Part shown: piece after piece, positions 21,054 to 31,694 of the stretch
How positions within the stretch are numbered: position 1 is the stretch's first letter
Layout of the letters: the number at the start of each line of letters is the position of its first letter
Assembly: GCA_930367215.1 (NCBI GenBank)
Contig: OV884056.1
Location: forward strand, 126,664,053 to 126,728,052
DNA: 64,000 nt
Reading direction: 5' to 3'
Source of the DNA: Pollenia angustigena
Taxonomy: Eukaryota; Arthropoda; Insecta; Diptera; Polleniidae
Translations under genes and position numbers: made by a program
The notes under the pieces: model-generated
The model's database searches: none
Seen by the model: the letters and a program-made list of their open reading frames with translations, nothing else
What the model was told of the DNA's origin: nothing

Positions 21054-21620
21054 TGTAACGACACGTTTTCCGCTGGTTGCTGGGGTAGGCTCAGCGGCGT
21101 ACTTGGTCGCTATGTTCGTTGCTCTCAGTAAAAACACTCTTAGTTTAACACGTTATAAAAATCCTTTATTTCGGCTTTATTTATGTTTTGTCGGCTTAGT
21201 GGTGATGGTGCTGGCCCCTGGTTCGGCAGCAGAGAAAATGGCAGACAACGGTAGCACTGCGCGTGTCTTGACGCGCTCTCTCCCGTACTCGCGAGCGTAC
21301 GCTCTGATGGTAGTCAATACTAATATCGTAAGGTTCACCACTCCCGATAGTACTATACGGACTGCCCTCAGCGGTGAATGGAAGGTCGTAACTAATATTG
21401 ACGTGAGGTTCACCGCCCCCGACTATATTAACACACCCCCCGTATAGCTAACCAATGCAGTCCACAATATTATTGTGAGGTTGACCTCTCACCCTAATAT
21501 TATCTAGTGTCTAGACTGAGTAATTTAAGCTCTACTGCAGACGTGGCACCACTATCGTAAGTAGATCCTAACTCACCCAAGTCTGTCAACTGACTGACCC
21601 TTATCCATCGATGTGCGGTC
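21054..21620 (-). repeat. Ty3/Gypsy LTR, block 3
   Basis: Starts TGTAACGACACG like the other copies. It lacks about 10 bp of the GTGTGTGT run and passes directly into the Ser/Thr-rich tail at about 21620, just before the TATA position. The deletion endpoint differs from that in block 2, so the two internal deletions were independent. Confidence 0.8.
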
Positions 21621-22880
21621 TGCTGTAGCGGAGGACGATGTTGACGTGGATGCGGGTGATGACGCAGTTGATGACGTTCTGGTGGTAGCTGAGGGTGATG
21701 ATGTAGTCGCTGACCCATTGGTGGTGGAGGCGGGTGATGACGCAGCCTCTGGTGCGTTTGTTGTGGGTGAGGGTTGATACGACATTGTTGGTGATGCTAC
21801 CCGTGACCTTGTTGATGGGGAGAATTCGAGCTTTCCCCTGTCGGAGTGCAGTGGACTAGGTGGCTGGGAATAACACGTCGCCATATACTCTCGACCGGGG
21901 GTCCAGGTAATACCTGTCTCCGAGGCAGCGGTCGGACTCGGATAATTGGGGAACACACTGCTTGCAGCCGATGTGGATTCTGATAATTGGGGAACACACT
22001 GCTTGCAGCCGATGTGGACAGGCGGTGGCCCAATCTCAGGTGAGAAGTTAATTCCAGGCACCAATAAGTTCATTCGCCACACCCTCTCGTAACAACGGAA
22101 ACCCATATACCGATACTAGTGATCTTCAACTTCCCACGACCCCAGTCCTTGCCGACGTTTAGGTGTAGGCGGACGGAAACTGTCACTTTCCCAGTCTAAG
22201 GATGATGAGGAGTGCATAGAGGGTGGTTAGGGGGTTGGTGTAGGCCGTATAGCAATGGTGGTGTCGTCAAATCCAAAATATGCTCGCTGTATTTCTTCAA
22301 TAACATCGTCCTTCCAGGCTGGTAGGTTATATACACCTGGCATGTTACACTCTTCCTCGTGGTCGACCCATACTGGTGGGGGTGGGACATCGGAGTCGGA
22401 GTCCAGACCAATAACTTCTGGGAGTTTGTCGCCCTAGGCAGCGGTTGGCTTGGTATACCTGTTCCTGTTGTTGCGTTTGGGGCGTCGGTGGTTGTGACTT
22501 GGCTCGGGCCGATTGACGCGTCGCCCCTCGTTGTCCCCGTGTTCTGTTGCTCTAGAGTACTCGTACTCGTGCTGGGTATGTCGTCCTTGTGCAGAAAACT
22601 CGTCCGCCGTTGTTTTGCCGCTTCTTGTTCCATGTTATTTCGGAATCGCTTACGGGTTTCTTCAAACTTTTTATCCATCTTGTATATGGTTACTTTGGTT
22701 TTCCATCCGGGTTTTATCTGGAAGGTTTAGAGAATATACTGGCTTTAGTCTTGGTAAATAGTATTGTTCTAATTCACAAAGGTGCGCTGTGCGCACATTA
22801 CTTCTTTCTACTCCCGCAATCTCCACAATAACGGGTGAGACGTATCCCTTAACAATAAAGGGACCTGCGTATTTAGGTGC
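21621..22880 (-). pseudogene. Ty3/Gypsy post-integrase tail, block 3
   Basis: Minus ORFs 21573-22106 and 22196-22678 cover this region in different frames. It includes PKYAGPFIVKGYVSP (integrase C-terminal fold) near 22850, an acidic-basic segment (KKFEETRKRFRNNMEQE), a Ser/Thr-rich stretch, then PPTPKRRQGLGS and the Ser/Pro low-complexity part. A 37-bp segment ending in the GCAGCCGATGTGGA motif is duplicated near 21945-22020. Frameshifts separate the pieces. The region shows what the complete tail looked like before the block 1 and 2 truncations. Confidence 0.7.
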
Positions 22881-23470
22881 TAGTTTAGGGAGTGTTGTCT
22901 AACTAGAACTTTTTCGCCTACTGCCGGGTGCCACCTTCGACGACGTAGGTCGTAGTGACGTTTTTGCCTAACGGAAGCCGCAGCCAGATTCTTACGGACG
23001 ACACTGAACACTTCGTTGAGCTCCCGATCTCGTTCGTCAAGCGGTAAATTCCTAGCTCCGGTGCCAAGAGTAACTTCATCGTAGAGTGCCCTCGGGAGGC
23101 GGGGTTCCCGCCCTTGCGTTAGGTAGGCTGGGGTATATCCCGTGGATTCCGACTTACTAGTGTTGATGGCTAACATGATTTCGGGATGTTGGCCCGAAAA
23201 CTTCGCGATTATATTCTTGATAGTCCGATTTGCCCTCTCTGTCGGATTCTCTTGTGGCGTGTATGGTGCGGTAAACTGTTGTTTCAGCCCTAGTTCCCGT
23301 AAACATTTCTTCACCACGTTGGATGTTAACTGCGATCCATTATCTGTCACCAGTATCTTTGGTACCCCATAAAGCGACAGGATTCGTTATCGCAGCGCTC
23401 TTACCACCCCTTCCGCAGTTGCTTTTCGGCCAGTGATTGGGCTTCTCCGGATCCGTCTGCATCAAGAGAA
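22880..23470 (-). pseudogene. Ty3/Gypsy integrase core, partial
   Basis: Frame reads RKATAEGVVRAL, RILSLYGVPKIL, then TDNGSQLTSN (second catalytic Asp), TAPYTPQENPTERANRT (Glu in the PTERANR motif) and ending GEKVLVRQHSLN. The open part is 22880-23350 (156 aa). The zinc finger and first catalytic Asp are missing because RNase H joins integrase through an internal deletion near 23450. An in-frame stop lies near 23387. No activity is possible. Confidence 0.85.
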
Positions 23471-23762
23471 TCTCTGTCACCAGCTGTCGTGAGAGGGCGT
23501 CGGCCACTGTATTGAGTTTACCACTTCGGTACTTAATTGTAAATTTATACTATTGTAATTCTAGGGCCCACCTGGCCAGTATTCCGGTAAGATTCTCTAT
23601 GGAGTTCAACCATTTGAGTGCTAAGTGGTCGGTGAGCATGGTGAACTCATACCCCTCTAGGGCCGCATTTTTCGGACATCCCAAACCACGGCCAAACATT
23701 ATTTTTCGGTGGCCGGACAATTTTTTTCTGCTTGGTTGAGGTGTCTACTCGCGTATGCAATG
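23471..23762 (-). pseudogene. Ty3/Gypsy RNase H, part 1
   Basis: Minus strand reads AYASRHLNQAEKN, then EFTMLTDHLALKWLN, then YRSGKLNTVADALSRQ, with a stop after LELQ. It is cut at 23762 by the Transib insertion inside the codons for VIAYASR and resumes at 26863. The CAATG at 23758-23762 is the target duplication. Confidence 0.85.
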
Positions 23763-26700
23763 CACTAAGGGTAAAACGTTGCTATTTTTGGCATAAATTC
23801 AATATTTTTTTTTTGCTTAAAATTTAAAATCTGCTTTCGTTTTTTGAATTCGTATACTTCAACGGTTATATAAACGTTTTTTTTATAATTTTTATGTTGC
23901 ACCCTGTTATTTTATGAAAGGTAAAAGTCAGCTGTTTCATGGTTACATTATGAAGAGAAAATGCGCGCGAAATTTTTACTAACTTTGATCGTGAGTAAAA
24001 CATTAATTTTAAACACTGTGAAAAGTTTAAATATGGAACAAGTTAGAAAAGGTATGTAAAACAATTTGTGATATAGTTTAAAAAATAGTTGTGTGTTATT
24101 GTCTATTAATTCAGTGTGTTGTTGGTGTGTTATTATAGGTCAAAACTAACAAACATACGTGTGTTATGTGGAATATAACTTCTGTGTATAGAAAGGTATT
24201 TGCAATATTTTTGAAAAAAGTTATTAATCAAACTGTATATAATCAAACATCATTGACACTTTTTGCTCCTTCTTGTTCCTTTTCGGAAAAAACTTCATTT
24301 TGTAGTTTCATACGAGTTTTGCCATTCAACACTGCTGGAAGTTTGGAGCAGCAAAAATCGACAAGCAGATAGTGTAAAAGAATTTATTTTGGAAAATATT
24401 ACACAACAAAATATATCAGATGAGCAACATCAACTAATTAAACAAAGAGTCAAGCAATTTATTGCTTTTATAAATTTAAATTTGCCAAAATGCAATCGAA
24501 TACTTGAACGATTTACAAAAAAAACATTCGCGTTGGCTTGCATCCAATATAACTATTGAAATAAGTGCTTGCGGCGTGCCCGGCAATAAACGAGGTCGGA
24601 GGCATTTAGACTATACTGGTGCAGGGCCTCGTTTGAAGAGAAAGTTAGCATCTGAGCTTGCCGCAGGACAAAAACATTCAACACCTCTTTTATTGCACGC
24701 TGCTTCCGTTTCAGCTAAAAAATCAAACGAAAAACAAACTGCATTTGTTTTGAAAAAAGCTGTTAGCAACGAGAACTTAACAGGAATTATAAAGAAACTG
24801 GAAAGGAGTGATCCGTTGCCAATAAGTGCTGATGAGGCATTAGCTTTTTTAATTGAAAATGGCTTTACAAAGCAGCAATACATAAACATCAAAGCATTAA
24901 GTAAGCACTCCGAGATTGTAAAATCAAAATTAAAATGCAGACCTAAGGAAATCAGCTATTGTGATACTAAAACAGAAGAAACAATGCAAAATTTACTGGA
25001 CCATACAGCTGATCGCATACTTGAAATGCAAAAGGACGTCCTTGATGTTGCTGCACCAACACATTGCAAATTAATTGTAAGTTATGGGTTCGATGGTTCT
25101 ACAGGACAGAGTTCATTTAAACAACGTTTTGAATTGGATGAACATATTGGACTAGACCATTCACTCTTTGTGACAACCATAGTTCCAATGAAATTAATAG
25201 ATGAGCTAAATAGAGTTATTTGGCTAAATAACTCTCCACAGTCTGTCAGATTCTGTCGGCCTCTAAAAATAGAATTTAAAAAAGAAACAACTGAACTTAT
25301 TTTAAGTGAAAATAGTAAGTTAGATATTCAAATTAAAAACATTCAAGAACACATCTATGTACACAAGGGCAAACACATTATTGTTAAATACGAAGCGCAT
25401 ATGACTCTTATAGATGGTAAGTTCTGAATATTTTAACTGGTACCAACTCATGTCAATCCTGCCCACTATGTGGTGCTAAGCCAAATCAACTGTTAAAAAC
25501 CCATGACTACAACTCTAAAATCTTTGGTGTTAAACCAAATAATCTTAAATATGGCGTAAGCCCTTTGCATGCATGGATAAGATTTTTTTAATTTGTGTTA
25601 AAAATCTCGTATAGAATGGAATTAAAGATATGGCGTGTTAAAAATGATGACAAAGTCAAAGTCTCTTTGCGAAAACAGTTACTTCAGGAAATATTGTGGA
25701 CGGAAATGGGTCTCAATGTAGACACACCCAAACAAAATGGCAGTGGAAATACCAACGATGGAAATACTGCAAGAAGAGCATTTAGAAATGTTGAGCTGTT
25801 ATCTTTCATTTTAAATTTCGATTTAAGTATTCTCAATCACTTTTACATTATGTTGATTGCCATTTCTTGTGAATATAAGATTGATACAGAAAAATTCAAA
25901 AACTTTTGTGGCCAAACATTCAACATGTATTTTGAAAAGTATTCTTGGTATCCAATGTCTCCAACTGTGCACAAAGTTTTGGTACATGGACACCAAATAA
26001 TGGATACTTGCATACTTCCTGTTGGAGTTCTAGGAGAAAATGCATCAGAAGCAAGAAACAAGCTGTATAAAAGCGACAAGAGATCGCATGCAAGGAAATG
26101 TAGCCGATTGGATAACATGACAGACGTTTTTAATAGAGCAATGGATTCTTCAGACCCACAAATGTCCACCATAAGTTTAACAAAACGAAAAATATCAACA
26201 AAAAGAAGAGCTTGCCCAGAGAAGTCATTGCCCTTTTCGAAACACCAGGTATTGACACATTAGATGGTGATGAAAATGAAGCAGAAGACGATGAGGCCGA
26301 CGAAATTGACAGTTTTGGACTTGAAAATATTGAGTTGGAAGAAGAAAATGAAGACGATTAAGTAAGAAGTCTATATTCATAAATGGTTTGTAAAATGACA
26401 AAGGCATATTAGAATTTATCTCATATGATTTTTTTTCAGGGATCATGAGCAGTTTTATATCTTAACAAAAAGGCTGAATGAAGCCTTGTCTATCATCTGA
26501 GTCTACCAAAAAAATATAAGCACATTGAACTTAAGTGGTTTTATCCAAAAAGTGAGGTTAAGAAATTGTTTTTTTTTAGTGCTGGCCCTAATGGGTTAAT
26601 AAAATAAAATATTTTTAGATGCAAACTTACAGATTCTTGAAACAGCTTTCTAGTGACATATATTTCAAAGAACGAAAATAAAATAACGAATTTATGTCAA

Positions 26701-26862
26701 AACCTGACCTAATGTTTTAATTGGGAGGCGAAAGTGGGCGTGGTCCAAATAAAAAATAAACTAAAATTCCATCTTGGTGTAAGTTAAATTCGTGCAAAAT
26801 TTTAAGTGTCTAGCTTTAAAACTACAATTAATGCCAAAAATATCGCTTATTTGCCCATAGTG
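23763..26862 (+). mobile_element. Transib DNA transposon, full length
   Basis: The 3100-bp element is flanked by the 5-bp duplication CAATG (23758-23762 and 26863-26867). Its TIRs begin CACTAAGGG on the left and CACTATGGG on the right, and both share GATATTTTTGGCAT or GCTATTTTTGGCAT about 20 bp in (similarity over 32 bp). CAC(T/A).TG ends and 5-bp duplications are known Transib features, and resemble the RAG recombination signal heptamer. Excising it restores the Gypsy RNase H frame (GTENVIAYASRH). The coding region is one decayed RAG1-like transposase. Confidence 0.92.
24263..26361 (+). pseudogene. Transib transposase (RAG1-like core), decayed
   Basis: Pieces: 24263-24530, 24504-25427 (307 aa), 25435-25590, 25595-26263 and the acidic C-terminus to 26361. 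All three expected acidic residues are visible: Asp in SYGFDGSTGQ (residue 197 of the second piece, 25092-25094), Asp in MTLIDGK (25413-25415) and Glu in SEARNK (26048-26050). Other RAG1/Transib hallmarks are VRFCRPLKIEF, the CQSCPLCGAKP zinc site, SPLHAWIRF, NTNDGNTARR and SHARKCSR. Lesions: a frameshift in an A-run near 24520, one at GGTAAGTT (25416-25424), a Glu-to-stop at 25589-25591 and one near 26215. A possible N-terminal exon ATG lies at 24033 with a GTATGT donor, unproven. Confidence 0.88.
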
Positions 26863-26911
26863 CAATGACGTTTTCGGTACCTCCAAATTCTTGCGTTAGT
26901 ACCGTTCCCAG
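26863..26911 (-). pseudogene. Ty3/Gypsy RNase H, part 2
   Basis: A short link of 49 bp between two insertions. Minus strand reads GTVLTQEFGGTENV, continuing the frame interrupted by Transib. On the other side it is cut by the 412/mdg1-like element and resumes at about 35448 (TDASDYGL). Confidence 0.85.
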
Positions 26912-27354
26912 TGTAATGTTTAGTGTTTAAAAGGTATTATGTTTTGTGACTGGCAGAGTTTGCAACTAGCCACGCTATTACTTTTGCCAGTCTCAATGGT
27001 TTTAGGGCAAAAGGAGATTTTTCTATAATTTAAAACACAAGGCAGATAGTGCCGATTTGTAGTCAAAATTAAATCTAATTTATTTTGGGCAGTGCGGCCC
27101 TTTTTATACAAAAATTATCTTAGTCTAATTTCTTATTCTATTTCCCCTTTTTGGTTTCATAAACAATCATAATTTAGTTTGGGAAATTGAGTTAAAAAAT
27201 AAGTCACTCAATTTTTCAAACTGCATATGTTGCACTTTTAACAAATCAATGTTCATCGATTTGTTTTTATTAACTGCATGTGTGGTATCAAGTTGTTTTG
27301 GTATGAGTGTTGGTTATTTATTAGGGTGGCCCATCTTCATGTGGTAAAGTGTAT
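26912..27354 (-). repeat. 3' LTR of the 412/mdg1-like element 1
   Basis: Plus-strand start TGTAATGTTTAGTG and shared body with 34990-35433 (for example GACTGGCAGAGTTTGC and AGGGTGGCCCATCTTCATG). Visible differences are few. The ORF 26920-27111 and its twin 34893-35189 are LTR sequence, not a gene. The internal side lacks a clear polypurine tract, so this edge has been rearranged. Confidence 0.85.
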
Positions 27355-27596
27355 TTAGAGAAAAATTAGGGGATTATTTTAAAAAAAAAAAAAATTTTGT
27401 GTAATTACAAATTATGTTTTAACATTAATCTTAACATATGATTATAGTATTGGTTTTGTTTCTATACAAAAATGTTTTATAGATATTTTTCTTAAAGTAT
27501 TGTTCTTAAGATATTGAAATACATGTACATAATTAAATGTGGTAAAATATTTTATAAATGAAGTATATATGTATAAAAATATGTTTTATAAATTAC
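27355..27596. other. A+T-rich remnant between LTR and tandem-repeat element
   Basis: No coding sequence. It contains a poly-A run and TTTTATAAAT-type motifs that match the 65-bp repeat at 29306-29545. The tandem-repeat element therefore appears to have inserted into this A+T array. Confidence 0.5.
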
Positions 27597-29305
27597 TAGC
27601 TTAACCCGGTGCGCTTCGCTACACTGCTTTAACCACTTCTTCAGTTGAGAGATATTTAATATATGCGTCCTATGGAATGTTTTTTCCCCTGCGCATTCCC
27701 GCTTTATTTTTATTTTCAAAAGTGTAGTATACCGTAGGAGTGACTTCTACTAAGTTTGAACATTCTTACTTTAACAGTTCTTAAGATATGCGATATTTAA
27801 CATTGGCGTCCTATGGGGGTTTCGATTTTTGGGCTCAGATGATCCTACTACCAAAAGTTCAACAAATTGCTTGCAGCGGCTCTTATTAATAATGCTATCT
27901 ATGAGTGGTACTGCTCCTCCTCTGGCTACCCCGACCATTTCTATATTGACATTTATAGTTTACCATAATAGAAGCTTTAACCACGTTTGAAGACTCTGCC
28001 TTCAATAGTTCTTAAGTTGAGCGATATTGAATATATGCATCCTATGGAAGATATTTCCCCCTGCGCATACCCGCTTTATTTCTGTTTTCAAAAGTGTAGT
28101 ATACCATAACTGTGACTTCTACAAAGTTTGAACATTCTTACTATAACAGTTTTTAAGATATCCGATATTAAACATTGGCATCCTATGGGGGGTAACACTT
28201 CCCCCGCTGCTATTTTGCTTCAATTTTGGGGCTCAGAAGATCCTACTACCAAAAGTTCAACAAATTGCTTGCAGCGGCTCTTCATTACATTTCTATCTAT
28301 GAGGGGAACTGCTCCTCCTCTGTCTACCCCGCCCATTACTATATTGAAATTTAAAGTTTGCCATAATAGTAGTTTTAACTACGTTTGAAGACCCTCCCTT
28401 TAACAGTTCTTCAGTTGAGCGATATTTAATGTATGGATCCTATGGGAGGTATTTCGCCCCCTGCGTCTATCCGCTTTATTTTTATTTTCAATAGTGTAGT
28501 ATACCATATGAGTGACTTCTACAAAGTTTGAACATTCTCACTATAACAGTTCTTAAGATATGCGATATTAAACATTGGCGTCCTATGGGGAAAACCACTT
28601 CCCCCGCTGCTACTTTATTTCAATTTTGGGACTCAGAAGATCCTACTACCAAAATTTCAACAAAATGCGTGCAGTGGCTCTTATTAATATTTCTATCTAT
28701 GAGGGGTACTGCTCCTCCCCTGTCTCTCCCGCCCAGTTTTATATTGAAAATTTATAGTTTACTATAATAGTAGCTTAACCCACGTTTGAAGACTCTCCCT
28801 TTAATAGTTCTTCAGTTGAGCGATATTTAATATATGCATCCTATGGGAGGTATTTCCCCCCCTGCGCCTACCCGCTTTATTTTTATTTTCAAAAGTGTAG
28901 TATACCATAAGAGTGACTTCTAGAAAGTTTGAACATTCTCACTATAACAGTTCTTAAGATATGCGATGTTAAACATTGGCGTCCTATGGGGGATTCAAAT
29001 ACCCCCGCTGCTATTTTATTTCAATTTCGGGGCTCAGAAGATCCTACTACAAAAAGTTCAGCAAAATGCGTCCAGCGGCTCTTAAGATATGCGATAATAA
29101 ATATTGGCATCCTATGGGGGGTACCAATTCCCCTGCCCCTATCGAAAAAATAAGTAGCCTATTTTATTTTTAGCGCTCACGTGATGTTACTGTAAAAATT
29201 TCAAGAAAATCGGTTCAGTAGTTTCGGAGTCTATAAGCCAACAAACAAACAAACAAACAAACAAACACACAAACATACAAACATTTTTCATTTTTATATA
29301 TATAG
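27597..29305. mobile_element. interspersed element with internal ~400-bp tandem units
   Basis: Starts CTAGCTTAACCCGGTGCGCT and ends with an AAAC-rich run (AACAAACAAACAAACAAAC, near 29240) and TTTTTATATATATAG. Internally GTGACTTCTAC..AGTTTGAACATT recurs near 27742, 28109, 28512 and 28915, a spacing of about 367, 403 and 403 bp. Units also share GCGTCCTATGGGG or variants and CAGAAGATCCTACTAC. The 3' motif (AAAATCGGTTCAGTAGTTT with a short tandem tail) is of a kind widespread in insect nonautonomous elements, but I cannot assign a class. The small ORFs here are periodic copies of one another, not genes. Confidence 0.65.
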
Positions 29306-29550
29306 ATAATTAGTTTTCTTAAGATATATGAAGTATATGTAATTAAATATTTTATAAATTATAATTAGTTTTCTTAAGATATATGAAGTTGTAAATAAAT
29401 ATTTTATAAATTATAATTAGTCTTCTTAAGATATATGAAGTATATGTAATTAAATGTAATTAAATATTTTATAAATTATAATTAGTTTTCTTGGGTATAT
29501 GAAGTATATGTGATTAAATGTAATTAAATATTTTATAAATTATAAAGATA
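29306..29550. repeat. A+T-rich tandem repeat, about 65-bp units
   Basis: TTAGTTTTCTTAAGATATATGAAG and AAATATTTTATAAATTATAA alternate about four times, with slightly varying lengths. A diverged unit lies on the far side of the preceding element at 27530-27600. Confidence 0.75.
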
Positions 29551-29589
29551 TGTATGGTTTTATATTGTTATTGTGGAATTCCTTCGTCT

Positions 29590-30481
29590 GTCCGTTATAA
29601 ATCTATTAGAGTATTTACTCCATTTTTACCTACAATTCTATATGGTCCTTTATATGGGCTTTGATTCTTACTTCTATTTTCTACTCTAAGTAATACTAAG
29701 TCACCTATTTCTAAGTTTAGTCTGTTTTGATAGCTATTATTTAATGTTCTTTTTTACTTTACTTTATTAGTCATCTCTTTTGCTCTGTTTAAAGCGAATT
29801 GTAGTCTGGCTCGCAATTCTTTGCGGTATCTGATGGCAAGCATGGTAACTTTCCATAGACTAGTTCATATGGTGTATAACCAGTGTCAATATGCGGAGAT
29901 GTGTTGTAAGCAAAAGTAAAATATGGAATCCAAGTGCCCCATTCGTCATTATTTGCTGTTGTCAACAGAAACTCAATAAGAACCCTATGGTTTCTCTCTA
30001 CGGCACCTAATGTTTGGTGATGATAATGGGTTGAGAAAATTTGTCTTGTTTGTAATAGTTCGCATATGTTGCGCATGGTTTCATTCGTAAATTCTGTACC
30101 CCTGTCTGACTTAAGTACTTTGAATTGTCCGTATCTCAAGATCACTTGTTCCACTAGTGTTTTAGCTGTAGTGACAGCGTCTTTTGTTTGCATTGGATGT
30201 GCGATTACAAATTTAGTCAGCTCGCATTGCATCGTAAGTATGTAGCGGTAGTTGTTTGATATGCGTAGTGGACCTACAGTGTCGATTGAAATTACTTCAA
30301 AACTGTTGTTGGGTGTAGATGTTTGTATGAGTGGTTCCTTAATGTGTTTTGTCTGTTTGTTTTTATTGCATTTGTCACAGTATGATACAAATTGTTTTCC
30401 CATTTTAGTCATATTTTTCCAAATATATTTCTGTTTTAACTTTATGATTGTTTTTCTAGTTCCTAAGTGTCCGGAACTCAA
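29590..30481 (-). pseudogene. 412/mdg1-like integrase, element 1
   Basis: ORF 29789-30481 (230 aa) has a zinc-finger region (SSGHLGTRKT...CDKCNKNK), the first Asp in ISIDTVGPL, the second in KSDRGTEFTN and Glu in GAVERNHRV, so the DDE triad is kept. After a stop near 29786, the C-terminal domain continues to about 29590 (GDLVLLRVENRSK, then SPYKGPYRIVG). It acts in the preintegration complex. The zinc finger, DTVGPL and RNHR motifs are typical of the 412/mdg1 group. Confidence 0.85.
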
Positions 30482-30526
30482 GGAACTGTGAAATTCGTCA
30501 ATCAGTTTGTATTTTATTATGTCGTC

Positions 30527-31690
30527 TTATATTCTTATTGGAGGCTTAAATATCAATATTTTTAGTTGAGGATTTTTGTTGTTGATTATTATTTGTGCAT
30601 ATGCTTTTTTAAATTCTTCCTTTGTATACAAATTAAACATTTTATCTTGACTTGAAAGTACTAATTCTCTTATACTTTCTATATTCATTTTAGAAATCAG
30701 TTTCTTCAGTATCGAACCTAGATTCGCTGATTTATCACTGAATCTTGCTAGCTTATCATTTTCCTTGTAGTGGGTACGAGATTCCTTCATATTCGAAACT
30801 TGCTTCGTTGAATTATCATCCCGACCTATGTGCACAATATTATTTTCCGTATATATACCTAAGTTTTCTTTATATTGTATTTCATTAAATTGTAATTTTT
30901 TCATGTTCTTAATATCATTGATGGATGTACATTCCCATATATGAAGTTGATCAGACCTCTGAGCTGTGCTATCCTCCAATCTATTTTTCACGCGTGTATT
31001 ATTTAATTAATTGATATCCTCATTATTCAATTCCTCTATTTTATTTGCCTCATTTTCTTTATTTTTCATGGCTCTAGTTGTTATTAGAACTCTTTTTTGT
31101 TTTTCGTCATGTTCTTGTGGTATCATTTGTCTAAGTATGTCAGAGTCAATCTCTATTCTCGAGAGTGCGTCAGCATTTGTATTCATCTTTCCTTTCTTGT
31201 AAACAATTGAAAAATTATAGTCTGATAAATCAAGTCATCTTTGATGAAGGATTTTTGTGAGAGAACAATGAAATAAGTGGTCGATGGTCCGTGACTACTA
31301 TGAACTCTCTTCCATACAAATATGGTTTGAAAAAATTTATACCCCAATGGATTGCCAAGAGTTCTTTTTCTATTATTGGTTTGTTTATGTCATGTTTCTG
31401 CAAAGATTTGCTGGCGTAAGAAATTGGTAAGCCTTGTCCTATTTCACCTTGTGATAATACAGCACCTAGTGCAAAATTTGATGCATCTGTCGTGAGTATG
31501 AAGGGTTTGTTAAAATCTGGATACTGTAATATAGGTGGATTAATTAATTTTTCGTTGCGTTATCAAAAGCTTTTTGGCATTCGTCTTTCTATTCAAACTT
31601 AACAGATTTCTTTAGTAAAGCGTTTAAATTTTTTGCTATTTCTGCGAAATTCGGTATGAATTTTCTGTAATAGTTGCAAAATGCAACGAA
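30527..31690 (-). pseudogene. 412/mdg1-like RNase H and connection, element 1
   Basis: From high to low coordinates: TDASNFALGAVLSQGEIGQG, then EKELLAIQWGINFF, then VVTDHRPLISLF, with a frameshift near 31235, then YKKGKMNTNADALSRI. ORF 30527-30991 (154 aa) is the less conserved connection to integrase (SINDIKNMKKLQFNE). A stop and a frame change lie near 31010 and 30527. RNase H motifs are clear, but the frame is broken. Confidence 0.8.
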
Positions 31691-31694
31691 TCTT

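Noticed and set aside
22255..22831. several plus ORFs with hydrophobic segments
   Set aside because: Opposite strand of the Gypsy post-integrase tail, whose minus frame has recognisable content.
24033..24140. possible first exon and intron of the Transib transposase
   Set aside because: Donor GTATGT and acceptor TATAG look good, but the joined frame meets a stop after three codons, so it was not annotated.
26225..26446. 73-aa minus ORF
   Set aside because: Antisense to the acidic Transib C-terminus.
26920..27111. MYKKGRTAQNKL ORF, also at 34893
   Set aside because: Present in both LTRs of the 412/mdg1-like element; LTRs do not normally code and no motif is seen.
28128..29173. four similar ORFs of 60-86 aa
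   Set aside because: They are the same repeat unit read repeatedly; similarity follows the tandem structure, not protein selection.
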